From positions 2,040,001 to 2,104,000 of the forward strand of contig NZ_CP157804.1 in NCBI RefSeq assembly GCF_040112705.1: 64,000 nt of DNA, given 5' to 3'. Position 1 is the first letter of the stretch; each line of letters starts with the position of its first letter. The DNA comes from Flagellimonas sp. MMG031 (GTDB lineage Bacteria > Bacteroidota > Bacteroidia > Flavobacteriales > Flavobacteriaceae). The notes under the pieces were generated by a model. It was not told where the DNA came from. It ran no database searches and saw nothing but the letters and a program-made list of their open reading frames with translations. This document shows, one piece after another, positions 1 to 8,505 of the stretch. A program made the position numbers and the translations under genes.

Positions 1-80
1 TTGGGGTCCTGTTGGGCATTTGCCGTAGCACAAACCACGAGGAACAGTGCCAGTAATCGTATGTTATTTAAAAGTTTCAT
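1..80 (-). CDS. 5' end of probable PorP/SprF-type outer membrane protein (partial)
   Basis: Only the first 26 codons are inside the window; the gene runs off the left edge. Reading leftwards from the ATG at 78-80 gives a typical signal peptide (Lys near the start, a long Leu/Val/Ala core, then Ala-Asn-Ala) followed by Gln-Gln-Asp-Pro. A mature end beginning QQDP is usual for the PorP/SprF family of T9SS accessory outer membrane proteins, and such genes commonly follow genes for gliding-motility C-terminal (CHU_C) proteins, as here, 26 bp downstream of the giant protein. The signal peptide is seen; the family is inferred from the mature N-terminus and context. Any other exported protein is possible. 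Confidence 0.55.
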   Translation of the reverse strand, partial: MKLLNNIRLLALFLVVCATANAQQDP

Positions 81-106
81 TGTTGTAGTATGGTTTTTTG
101 TTGGTA

Positions 107-3100
107 TTAATAGTTGATGAATATCCAGCCCTGCAATGGTGCACTGCCATCGCCCAGGTCTATGATGTATAGATATGAACCTGCGGGAAGCTTTTCGTTT
201 CTACTTTTATAAAAACCTTCCCAATCGTTACGATAGGATTTGGTGGCGAACACTTCGTGCCCCCATCGGTTGTAAACCTTGACCACGTTGTTGGGATAGT
301 TGTCTATTCCCGGGATGATCCAGGCATCATTGTTACCGTCGCCATTGGGCGTAAAGGCTTGGGCAGGTACCAATAATGGTTCTTCGTCCGTTGGGAATGC
401 GTCATCGAAATCGGAAACGCCGTCGTTGTCGTCATCTTCGTCCATGGTATCGGGGATACCATCGCCATCGGTGTCCACGGGTTTGCTGGACGCATCGGTT
501 GGGTTGGTTCCTTCCATCAGTTCTACCTCATCAGAGTATCCATCGCCGTCATCATCCGTATCGGCATTGTCGCCAATACCATCTCCATCGGTATCCACAG
601 TTTCACTGGCATCCGTTGGGAAAGCATCTTCACTATCCGGGATTCCATCATTGTCATCGTCGTTGTCCACATTGTCCCCTAGGCCGTCCCCATCGTTGTC
701 CGTATCGGTTACGCCATCGTTATCATCGTCGTTATCTGCATTGTCGCCAACACCATCGCCGTCCACATCGGAGGTTTCGTTGGGATCATTTGGGAAGGCG
801 TCCTCAGTGTCTGGCACACCATCATTGTCCGCATCATCGTCGGCGTTGTCGCCTGTTCCGTCACCATCGGTATCGGTATCCTCTGAAGCATCTTTTGGGA
901 AAGCATCCTCTGAATCTGGAGTACCGTCGTTATCATCATCGTCATCGGCATTGTCGCCTGTTCCGTCACCGTCGGTGTCGGTATCTTCAGATGAATCCTT
1001 CGGGAAAGCATCCTCTGAATCGGGAGTACCGTCGTTGTCATCGTCGTCATCGGTATTGTCACCTGTTCCGTCACCATCGGTATCGGTATCCTCAGAAGCA
1101 TCTTTTGGGAAGGCATCTTCACTGTCCGGAGTACCGTCGTTATCATCATCGTCATCGGTATTGTCCCCTGTTCCGTCACCATCGGTATCGGTATCCTCGG
1201 AAGCATTCTTCGGGAAGGCATCTTCACTGTCCGGAGTACCATCGTTGTCATCGTCATCATCGGTATTGTCGCCTGTTCCGTCACCATCGGTGTCGGTATC
1301 CTCAGAAGCATCTTTTGGGAAGGCGTCCTCTGAATCTGGGGTACCGTCGTTATCGTCGTCGTCATCGGTGTTGTCACCTGTTCCGTCACCATCGGTATCA
1401 GTATCCTCGGAAGCATCCTTCGGGAAGGCATCTTCGGTATCCGGAGTACCATCGTTGTCATCATCGTCATCGGTATTATCCCCCGTTCCGTCACCATCGG
1501 TGTCGGTATCTTCAGATGAATCCTTCGGGAAAGCATCCTCTGAATCTGGAGTACCGTCGTTGTCATCGTCATCATCGGTATTATCCCCCGTTCCGTCTCC
1601 ATCGGTATCGGTATCTTCTGAAGCATCTTTCGGGAAAGCATCCTCTGAATCTGGGGTACCGTCGTTATCATCATCGTCATCGGCATTGTCGCCTGTTCCG
1701 TCTCCATCGGTATCGGTATCCTCGGAAGCATCTTTCGGGAAGGCATCCTCTGAATCTGGAGTACCGTCGTTGTCATCGTCGTCATCGGCATTGTCGCCTG
1801 TTCCGTCACCATCGGTGTCGGTATCCTCAGAAGCATCTTTTGGGAAGGCGTCCTCTGAATCTGGGGTACCGTCGTTATCATCATCGTCATCGGTATTGTC
1901 CCCTGTTCCGTCACCATCGGTGTCGGTATCCTCAGAAGCATCTTTTGGGAAGGCGTCCTCTGAATCTGGGGTACCGTCGTTATCGTCGTCGTCATCCAGA
2001 TCATCGGGGATTCCATCACCATCCGTGTCCTGCGAAGCATTGATACTTGCGGTATAGCTGGAAGCACTAACCGCGTCATCATTGTCTTTTACTTTGAAAG
2101 CGAAGGAGCTATAACCATCTCCATATTCGCCATTCGCAGTGGTATACGTCAACAGGGAGATGTCATCGATCATGTCGTTGATCTGTACTGCTGAACCATT
2201 GTACTCCAGGGTTCCTTTGGCGGGCAACGATATTACTTGGATACCATTAAAGGAATCACTGGGGTCCACATCGGTAAAAGTAAAGTCTGCTGCCGTAAAG
2301 GTGTAGGCGGCATCCTGAATCACTTCCACTGTGCTATTGGCGCCTGTTGGAACATCGTTCACATTGGTGATGTTCAAGGTTGCGGTCACGGTCTGCGAGA
2401 AGGAAACAGCATCCTCAAAATTATAGGTAAAGCTGTCCGTTGCCGATTCGTCACCGTTGTGCTCATAAGTAAAGGTTCCATCTGGATTAAAGGTAAATGC
2501 TGTTGCATGGGAAGGATTGGTAATGATGTGGTACACCAAATCATCTCCGTCGATTTCCACATCGTTGGTGGATACGTCATCGTTTAAGGTGGCATTTTCA
2601 TCCAAAGTGAAGCTATCGTCATTGGCTACTGGCGCGTCGTCCTCTGGTAAAATGGAAAGCGTAATGTTTGCTGTCACTTTCTGCCCTTGGTCATCCAACT
2701 CGTAGGTTACCGTATCGGTGCCATTTTCATTGGCATTTGGTGTGTAGATCACTTGATTGCTGCCATTCACCACGGCGTTACCCTTGGTTCCTTGTGCGGT
2801 GATGGTCACCGTTGGGGTAGCGCCCATATCGTACACATCGTTGTAGAGCACATCAATGGGGTCCGAAACGGTATCCTCGTCCAAAATGGCCAAATCATCA
2901 TCAGCACTAACCACTAGGGTTACATTGTACGGACCAAATGTTGCGGTTCCCACATTTCCTGCATTGTCTTTTACTTCGGCGTGGATGTACCAGCCTGTGC
3001 CCCCTGTGTTGAAGGAAGTGGTCTTGGACTGACTATTGCTCCAAGAACTCCACGAAGCGTGGTCGGTGGCAGGTGCAGAGGCACTTTGGATTTTGGCAAA

Positions 3101-5338
3101 TCGCTGCACGTCAAACCCGCTACCTCCATTTTCATCTTGGAACACCAATTGAATGTCCGTATCGGTATCCAAGTTTCCGCTTGTGGGGTTGGCCGTTATG
3201 GTCGGGTCGGTATTATCGTCCACAATGGTCAGCGTACGATAAAAAGGTTCCGACCAAACCCCTGTATTGGTCTGTGTCCGTAGACTTATAATATAATCCG
3301 CTGATAGGTTGTTGTAGGCCGAAAAATCGGTCATGGGCGTACCAGCATTATAAATTTGGGTGTCAGAAGGATTTCCATCGGTATCATAAGTACGTTGGGT
3401 AACGATCCATTCCTGTACGGATAGGGTTCTTCCGTAGGGGTCTACGGAGTTATCCACAATTCCAATGGTCATATTGCCCGTATAGGTATTGATCAAATCG
3501 GGTTGGATGTTGAACTGCGCAATGGGTAAATCCGTTGCTCCGCCTGAACTGGCTGTTTTTTCCACGTAGATACTGGTTGGGCTACTCCAAGTACCTTGAT
3601 GGTCCTGAACCCTTAGCATTACCAAGTATTCTCCATCGGGAACTGTATTTTTATCAAATTGGCCAATGGTCCAATCGTTGGTAGAGCCTGCGTCTACTGC
3701 CTTCCATTTCCATTCGGATTGGTTGATTCCGTTATTGGCCCCACCATCCAAATCGTATGAGGTGTTGTTGATGAACCCGGTATCTGCGCTATAGGTAAAA
3801 CTGGCCACTGGTTTTCTGTGAAAGAATAGGGTAGTGGGCGCTGTTGGCAAATCCTCAAATGTGAAGGAGTATTTACCTGGTTTTTCGTAGAATTCCGGCA
3901 CATCTTCCAAATACAATCCGTCCCATGATACCTTTCCGGTGTTGTTGGCAAAATGGGTCTCATCGTGGGTGATTTTCCATCTTCCGGAGGGATAACTGGC
4001 ATTGGCCGTGTTCGATTTTAGCTGAGCGGGGTCCACATCGATTTCTACCGAGGTACCCGCAATAAAGAATTCCCCTGCGGTGACCGTTCCAAATTGGTAC
4101 TGATCGTAAATGTATTGAGACATATCGTCCATCCAGGTCGACCAGCTTCCGGCATCCCGGTTAATAAAGGTACCCTGAGTGTTGTTCTGCTGGATAAAGC
4201 GCTCAAACTGTGCTTGGTTGGCATTGGTTCCCCATCCGATATAGTGAATATCCTCGTTAATGGTACGCATCAAGATTTCCGAAAGGTCTTGGTCGCTATC
4301 AAAATCGGCCACTTCAATGTCATCCAAGTTGACGTTAAAGCGAAGTGCACTATTTCTCCATTGTGGCTCACGAAGTACATCCTTAAAGGCTCTTAACTCC
4401 AATTTTTCGATATTGATATCCTTGAAATAGGCATTTTGCTGCTCATGGACATAAAATCCGTAACTGCCTGAAGGAAATGAGGTGTCGGTGATGTCAAAAG
4501 ATTGAATCCAGTCGGTACCCGCGTTGCCGCCACCACCTCTACGGGAGATCTTGATGTTGTCGCCCGACATTTCTATTTTAAAATCTATTTTTTGGCCATT
4601 GTAGAAAGCGGCGAACATATCGGCCCTATTCGCATCCCATCCGTAGGGGGCCGAGCCGGAACGTCCGCTATTGGTGTTTACGGCCAAAATGGTGGTAACC
4701 CCGTTTTCTCTTTTTAAGATGGCCTCAGCCGGGAATCCGTCACCGTTGGCATAGTTCATCAGGTTACCGCAGGCGGTATGGTTATCTATGATGTATGCAT
4801 AAAAGTTTTGATTGTCCTTCTTTCTAAAGATAAACCCAACTTCTGCGTGGGTGTATGGGGAACCGGAAAGTCCGAAGGTGGCCGATATGGTTCCATCGGC
4901 TACATCTCCAGTCGGGTCGTACATCGCATAGCCATAACCGTTGTATCTGTTTACGAAATCTGCAATGATTTGATTGGTTCCCGAATCGAAGGAAAAATAA
5001 TCTCCCGTGTAGGAGGAGTGGACAGGAGGCTCCGTCCCGTTAAAGTTCATTTTGTTCCAGCTGTTAAAAATGTCGCTGGCATCTGCTTGATCGGAAGAAA
5101 TGGAACTCCGCTGGAAGGCTTCAACCCTTAGTTTGCCCAGTGGGATACCTTTGGCGTACATGGCCTGCTCCAAATCGTCCTCAAAAGTCGAAAGGTCCAA
5201 ATTTGCCGATCCCACAGTGACCATTACGTCCACATTTGGACCCTGTTGCACTGTCATATCTACCGTTTGCGCCTGAATGGTGCCACAAAGCAGAAAAAGG
5301 GTGAAAAGTGTTAGTGAGGTTTGTAAAAAATGTTTCAT
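107..5338 (-). CDS. giant T9SS-secreted protein with TSP3 repeats and gliding-motility C-terminal domain
   Basis: 1743-residue secreted surface protein. It has a signal peptide (residues 1-24), an N-terminal beta-rich lectin/CBM-like region (about 90-320), Ig/cadherin-like modules with the VANDDSF-type motif (about 810-1090), a long acidic thrombospondin type 3 array (about 1100-1650) rich in DxDxDGxxD calcium loops, and a CHU_C gliding-motility/T9SS type B sorting domain (about 1656-1743; begins FTPNGDGNNDAW, contains VYNRWG and ends in GWIFINY). Known family behaviour: such proteins are exported through the outer membrane by T9SS, and the type B domain needs a PorP/SprF partner, which seems to follow at once downstream. 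The TSP3 array would be a calcium-stiffened stalk. It lies 11 bp downstream of the DUF4347-like gene on the same strand. The role as adhesin or motility-associated protein is inferred; the ligand is unknown. Confidence 0.9.
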   Translation of the reverse strand: MKHFLQTSLTLFTLFLLCGTIQAQTVDMTVQQGPNVDVMVTVGSANLDLSTFEDDLEQAMYAKGIPLGKLRVEAFQRSSISSDQADASDIFNSWNKMNFNGTEPPVHSSYTGDYFSFDSGTNQIIADFVNRYNGYGYAMYDPTGDVADGTISATFGLSGSPYTHAEVGFIFRKKDNQNFYAYIIDNHTACGNLMNYANGDGFPAEAILKRENGVTTILAVNTNSGRSGSAPYGWDANRADMFAAFYNGQKIDFKIEMSGDNIKISRRGGGGNAGTDWIQSFDITDTSFPSGSYGFYVHEQQNAYFKDINIEKLELRAFKDVLREPQWRNSALRFNVNLDDIEVADFDSDQDLSEILMRTINEDIHYIGWGTNANQAQFERFIQQNNTQGTFINRDAGSWSTWMDDMSQYIYDQYQFGTVTAGEFFIAGTSVEIDVDPAQLKSNTANASYPSGRWKITHDETHFANNTGKVSWDGLYLEDVPEFYEKPGKYSFTFEDLPTAPTTLFFHRKPVASFTYSADTGFINNTSYDLDGGANNGINQSEWKWKAVDAGSTNDWTIGQFDKNTVPDGEYLVMLRVQDHQGTWSSPTSIYVEKTASSGGATDLPIAQFNIQPDLINTYTGNMTIGIVDNSVDPYGRTLSVQEWIVTQRTYDTDGNPSDTQIYNAGTPMTDFSAYNNLSADYIISLRTQTNTGVWSEPFYRTLTIVDDNTDPTITANPTSGNLDTDTDIQLVFQDENGGSGFDVQRFAKIQSASAPATDHASWSSWSNSQSKTTSFNTGGTGWYIHAEVKDNAGNVGTATFGPYNVTLVVSADDDLAILDEDTVSDPIDVLYNDVYDMGATPTVTITAQGTKGNAVVNGSNQVIYTPNANENGTDTVTYELDDQGQKVTANITLSILPEDDAPVANDDSFTLDENATLNDDVSTNDVEIDGDDLVYHIITNPSHATAFTFNPDGTFTYEHNGDESATDSFTYNFEDAVSFSQTVTATLNITNVNDVPTGANSTVEVIQDAAYTFTAADFTFTDVDPSDSFNGIQVISLPAKGTLEYNGSAVQINDMIDDISLLTYTTANGEYGDGYSSFAFKVKDNDDAVSASSYTASINASQDTDGDGIPDDLDDDDDNDGTPDSEDAFPKDASEDTDTDGDGTGDNTDDDDDNDGTPDSEDAFPKDASEDTDTDGDGTGDNADDDDDNDGTPDSEDAFPKDASEDTDTDGDGTGDNADDDDDNDGTPDSEDAFPKDASEDTDTDGDGTGDNTDDDDDNDGTPDSEDAFPKDSSEDTDTDGDGTGDNTDDDDDNDGTPDTEDAFPKDASEDTDTDGDGTGDNTDDDDDNDGTPDSEDAFPKDASEDTDTDGDGTGDNTDDDDDNDGTPDSEDAFPKNASEDTDTDGDGTGDNTDDDDDNDGTPDSEDAFPKDASEDTDTDGDGTGDNTDDDDDNDGTPDSEDAFPKDSSEDTDTDGDGTGDNADDDDDNDGTPDSEDAFPKDASEDTDTDGDGTGDNADDDADNDGVPDTEDAFPNDPNETSDVDGDGVGDNADNDDDNDGVTDTDNDGDGLGDNVDNDDDNDGIPDSEDAFPTDASETVDTDGDGIGDNADTDDDGDGYSDEVELMEGTNPTDASSKPVDTDGDGIPDTMDEDDDNDGVSDFDDAFPTDEEPLLVPAQAFTPNGDGNNDAWIIPGIDNYPNNVVKVYNRWGHEVFATKSYRNDWEGFYKSRNEKLPAGSYLYIIDLGDGSAPLQGWIFINY
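775..2030 (-). repeat. tandem 105-bp coding repeat (TSP3 units)
   Basis: About twelve tandem copies of a 105-bp unit encode a 35-residue block of the form DTDTDGDGTGDNxD then DDDDNDGTPDSEDAFPKDASE. Copies differ mainly at Thr/Ala after DN, Asp/Asn or Ala/Ser near the end, and at synonymous positions. The outer copies are more divergent (NDPNE and TDASE variants down to about 430). The uniformity suggests recent expansion or gene conversion, and copy number could vary between strains. Because the unit length is a multiple of three, gain or loss keeps the frame. Confidence 0.93.
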
Positions 5339-5349
5339 GGTTGGTTGTT

Positions 5350-5898
5350 CTATTTAAGTATTGAACTATTGATTGGTTGGTTCATCGTCGTATGGTCAAA
5401 ATCCAAGCTGCTTTCCAGAACGGAACTACAGTTGGTGGGAACCCCGATATTGAAATAGGAGCGTTCGCTGATCTGTTTTAACAGCGCAAGACCTTCTGGA
5501 TTGGATCCGAGATTGCAGTCGTAAACCAAAAGTTGGAAATTGGTTCCCTGATAAAGGCCCTCTAGCATAGAAAATTCGAACTCTTGTTCTACTTGTTGGC
5601 CATCATAGGTTATCCCGCCAAGTTCAAAGGCATTATAGGTGGCATTAACGAACAAGTGAATGGTTTGTATCGAACTGTTCTGCTGAACATATTCCCGAAT
5701 GCTTTTCCAGGGATTATCTTCTCCGTTGATTTCCAAAAAGTGGTTATTGGATGGGAGTCTGTTCAAGACATCTTGTTTTTGGGCATATTGGGAATCCATA
5801 ACTACCAATTCATTGGTTTGGGCTTTGGAAACTCCAATTACCACAAGGGTTAGCAGCAAAAAGCTTATTAAAGTTTTTAGGTTGATGATTGTTTTCAT
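5350..5898 (-). CDS. small secreted protein with DUF4347-like domain
   Basis: 182 residues with a signal peptide (1-26, ending SKAQ). The rest resembles DUF4347, a caspase-like-fold domain normally at the N-terminus of very large adhesins: an opening strand (VVMDSQY), a region with a helix and TIHLFVNATYNAFELGG where the family usually has an IISHG motif, and LLVYDCNLGSNPEGLALLKQI where the family has YGCN-G. Here the His-Gly pair is replaced (FVNATY), so a peptidase-like active site is unlikely, while the Cys of the second motif remains (YDCN). It is the first gene of the operon with the giant TSP3 protein, 11 bp away. Its function is unknown; the family call is from motif pattern only. Confidence 0.6.
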   Translation of the reverse strand: MKTIINLKTLISFLLLTLVVIGVSKAQTNELVVMDSQYAQKQDVLNRLPSNNHFLEINGEDNPWKSIREYVQQNSSIQTIHLFVNATYNAFELGGITYDGQQVEQEFEFSMLEGLYQGTNFQLLVYDCNLGSNPEGLALLKQISERSYFNIGVPTNCSSVLESSLDFDHTTMNQPINSSILK

Positions 5899-6385
5899 GG
5901 GTTTATTGAGTTTAGGTTTTCGTACATAGTTTTAGGGTTCAAGTTTTGTTTGAAAGTGGACATGAATCGTCCTGGCCGCGATTTGCAGCTAGTTTTTCGC
6001 CCGTGTCTGTAGCATTGGCTACATCACGTCATTTTTAAAAAACATCGAGAATGATCAATCGGAATAGTAGTGCTATATCATAATGGTCGGGAACTTTTGT
6101 TTGAAATCCATTTCTTATTATTTCTTACAAAAAAGAATCAACATTTGTAATCTATTTCTGATTTACATTTTAAGAAACGGGGGTGTATATGCCTTATTTC
6201 AAAAAAAAGATCACCAAATTGATAAAAATCAATTTTTCCGTATTTTCTTACATATATTAAGAGGTATACTATTGAAATACAGCTGCAGCACTCCTGTAAG
6301 AAAACCCAATTTTCTTAAAGAGTAACAGAATTTTGTTCCAATTGGTAATGGATCGTTGGAGCAAATGCTCTCGCGGAAGGGTCTT
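5899..6385. other. intergenic region upstream of the T9SS operon
   Basis: 487 bp without a convincing gene. It must hold the promoter of the DUF4347-like/TSP3 operon. A short inverted repeat (TGTAGC, 4-nt loop, GCTACA) lies at 6008-6023. AT-rich sequence follows to about 6330. I found no clean TAnnTTTG box here in the minus orientation. Confidence 0.5.
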
Positions 6386-6982
6386 TTAGCCTATCTCTTT
6401 CATAAGCCTCGACAAGGTTTCCGGTCTCATGGCCAAGTATGATGCCAAGTGTTTCCTTGGAATACGCTCCACAATCTCTGGTTTGATCTTTTCCATAAAA
6501 AAGGCCAACCGTTTACGTGCATTGGGTATGCGTGCCAAGTAAACCCGGTGTTCTGCCAAAATGTAGTATTCTTCCATTAGAATCCGGTTGATGTGCCGCA
6601 TTTCTGGAAAATGGTTCAGGCAGTATTTGTAGTCCTCGTATTCAAGGTAATCGCAATAGGTGTGCTCCAAACTTTGGATGTATTCCTGACTTTCTTGGTT
6701 TCGGAAAAAACCGGTAATGGAGGTAAATACTTCGTTCTCCGAATCAATCCATGTGGTGATTTCCGTGGATTCGCTCACAAAATAGCCGCGGACCATTCCC
6801 TTTTTGATGAGATATAACCGATTGCATACTTCGCCCGCCTTACTGATCAATTCATTTTTTTGAAAGGAGCAGCTTTTGATCTTGTCTATCAAATACGCTT
6901 TGAGGCTTGGACTGATGGGATAAATGGAATTGAGAAAGAAAACAATGTATAGGTTTTTTTCGGAACTCTCTTTGGCAGGCAT
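6386..6982 (-). CDS. Crp/Fnr family transcriptional regulator
   Basis: 198 residues. The N-terminal two thirds is a cyclic-nucleotide-binding-like beta-roll (about 25-115; KAGEVCNRLYLIKKGMVRGY), and the C-terminus is a short helix-turn-helix (RIPRKHLASYLAMRPETLSRL) that ends the protein. This is the common Bacteroidota Crp/Fnr form; these usually lack the canonical cAMP-binding Arg-Ser signature and their effector is mostly unknown. It has its own minus-strand unit about 100 bp from the oxidoreductase stop and 490 bp from the T9SS operon. Its targets cannot be told from the sequence. Confidence 0.85.
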   Translation of the reverse strand: MPAKESSEKNLYIVFFLNSIYPISPSLKAYLIDKIKSCSFQKNELISKAGEVCNRLYLIKKGMVRGYFVSESTEITTWIDSENEVFTSITGFFRNQESQEYIQSLEHTYCDYLEYEDYKYCLNHFPEMRHINRILMEEYYILAEHRVYLARIPNARKRLAFFMEKIKPEIVERIPRKHLASYLAMRPETLSRLMKEIG

Positions 6983-7078
6983 TTAGTTATTGGTTTGGTT
7001 ATCGTTTGTATTCTGTTTCAAAAGTAATACATCGTCTTGAATAGTAACGGTATCATTGGGCCAACAAGGTTCGATCTA

Positions 7079-8473
7079 TCATGATTTGTGTTTAAAGGGA
7101 TGTTCCCATAGCCCCCGATAGTCCCTTTTCAAAAGAGCAGTGGCCTCGGCATCGTCCACAACGACCCGCTGCTCTGGATGATAAACCAGTGGGCGCTCCA
7201 GTTCCATGGCCAGATTGGCCAAAATACAACTGGCCGTGGAAATATGTCCCTCTTCCACATCGGCAACAGGCAATCTATCGCTTTCTATGGCATCCAAAAG
7301 ATCTAGCATATGTGCTCTTGTGGCAGGTGCCGTATGTAATTCTATATCTTTTTCCTTGAGATCTTCAGGATATTTTTCCCGTTCGTATACCACATCTTGT
7401 TGTATGGTCTTGCCATCTCCATAGGGTATAAATTCATATTTGAAGACACTTCCTTTAAAGGTGCCTTTTTCTCCATAAATAAAAAAGGCCCACGGATATT
7501 CAGGGTCAGCTGGAGTTCCCCAACTTCGATGTTGCCATACACAATTGAGTTCGTCAAATTCAAAGATCGCTGTCTGCGTATCGGGCGTATTGGCTATGGA
7601 GTCCTTTTGTACATAAATGCCGCCGGTGGAGCTTATTTTTTTGGGCCACCCCAGTCCAAGCATCCAACGTACGGTATCAAGCATATGAACGCACATATCA
7701 CCAACAATACCGTTGCCGTATTCCATAAAGGCACGCCATTTTCTGTGCGGTAGCCCAAAATAGGGTCGTAAGGGGGCGGGTCCGGACCACAGGTCATAAT
7801 CAAAATAATCAGGTATTTGTTGCGGCGGAGGATTGCCGTTCCAGCGCATATGGTAGTAGCAGCACATTTCCACATGGGATATTTTCCCCAATAGTCCGGC
7901 ATCGATGATATTTTTTTTGCCCTCGATCAAGTGTGGGGTGCTTCGGCGTTGGGTACCGATCTGAACTTTTCTGCCCAACTTTCTGGCCGTATCCAAAATG
8001 GCTTCGCCTTCCATGACATCCAAACTGATGGGCTTTTGGAGATACAAATGGGCGCCAGATTCCATGGCTTCGATGGCCTGAAGGGCATGCCAATGATCGG
8101 GCGACCCGATCAGTACAATATCCAGGTTTTTTTCCGCTAACATTTTTCTGTAATCCCGGTAGAGTTTTGGTCTTTTACCGGATTTTTGTCGGAGGGATAC
8201 CAAAGTTGCCGCTTCTTCCAGTTGTTTTTGGTCCACATCGCACAAAGAAACTACCTCCACGTTGGCGACTTGTATCAGTCTGAACAAATCGCTCTTGCCA
8301 TACCATCCCGTGCCAATGAGCCCCACCTTCCACTTTTTTGGGGCATATAGCATATCCATACCGTAGGTTCCCATTGATGAAAGGGCCAAAGCGGCACCGG
8401 TGCTTTTGATGAAATTTCTACGATTTAGGTATCTATTTTCGGTTTTCATGGCCTTGTGGTCGTAGTTTGTCAT
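7079..8473 (-). CDS. Gfo/Idh/MocA family oxidoreductase with Tat signal
   Basis: 464 residues. A twin-arginine signal (NRRNFIKSTGAALALSS, about 17-34) implies export of the folded, cofactor-loaded enzyme. A Rossmann NAD(P) domain follows (KVGLIGTGWYGKSDL, about 49-63) with the family's sugar-binding Lys in the YLQKPISLD segment, then the C-terminal alpha/beta substrate domain. Members oxidise or reduce sugars, inositols or sugar derivatives, or act as glycosidases of the GH109 type with bound NAD. An ATG 24 bases further in (8449) is an equally good start. It lies 32 bp downstream of the Nudix-type regulator on the same strand and opposite a SusCD operon, which suggests a role in breaking down the imported carbohydrate. 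Confidence 0.88.
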   Translation of the reverse strand: MTNYDHKAMKTENRYLNRRNFIKSTGAALALSSMGTYGMDMLYAPKKWKVGLIGTGWYGKSDLFRLIQVANVEVVSLCDVDQKQLEEAATLVSLRQKSGKRPKLYRDYRKMLAEKNLDIVLIGSPDHWHALQAIEAMESGAHLYLQKPISLDVMEGEAILDTARKLGRKVQIGTQRRSTPHLIEGKKNIIDAGLLGKISHVEMCCYYHMRWNGNPPPQQIPDYFDYDLWSGPAPLRPYFGLPHRKWRAFMEYGNGIVGDMCVHMLDTVRWMLGLGWPKKISSTGGIYVQKDSIANTPDTQTAIFEFDELNCVWQHRSWGTPADPEYPWAFFIYGEKGTFKGSVFKYEFIPYGDGKTIQQDVVYEREKYPEDLKEKDIELHTAPATRAHMLDLLDAIESDRLPVADVEEGHISTASCILANLAMELERPLVYHPEQRVVVDDAEATALLKRDYRGLWEHPFKHKS

Positions 8474-8505
8474 CGGGTTGGTACTGTTGGTTGGTTGGTT
8501 TGGGT

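Noticed and set aside
775..2030. CRISPR array.
   Set aside because: Units are contiguous and coding, without variable spacers.
300..2082. Long frames on both strands overlapping the TSP3 array (585, 555 and 457 residues), one very rich in Ser/Pro and one in Arg/His.
   Set aside because: They are products of the 105-bp repeat read in other frames. They have no signal or start context and only echo the period.
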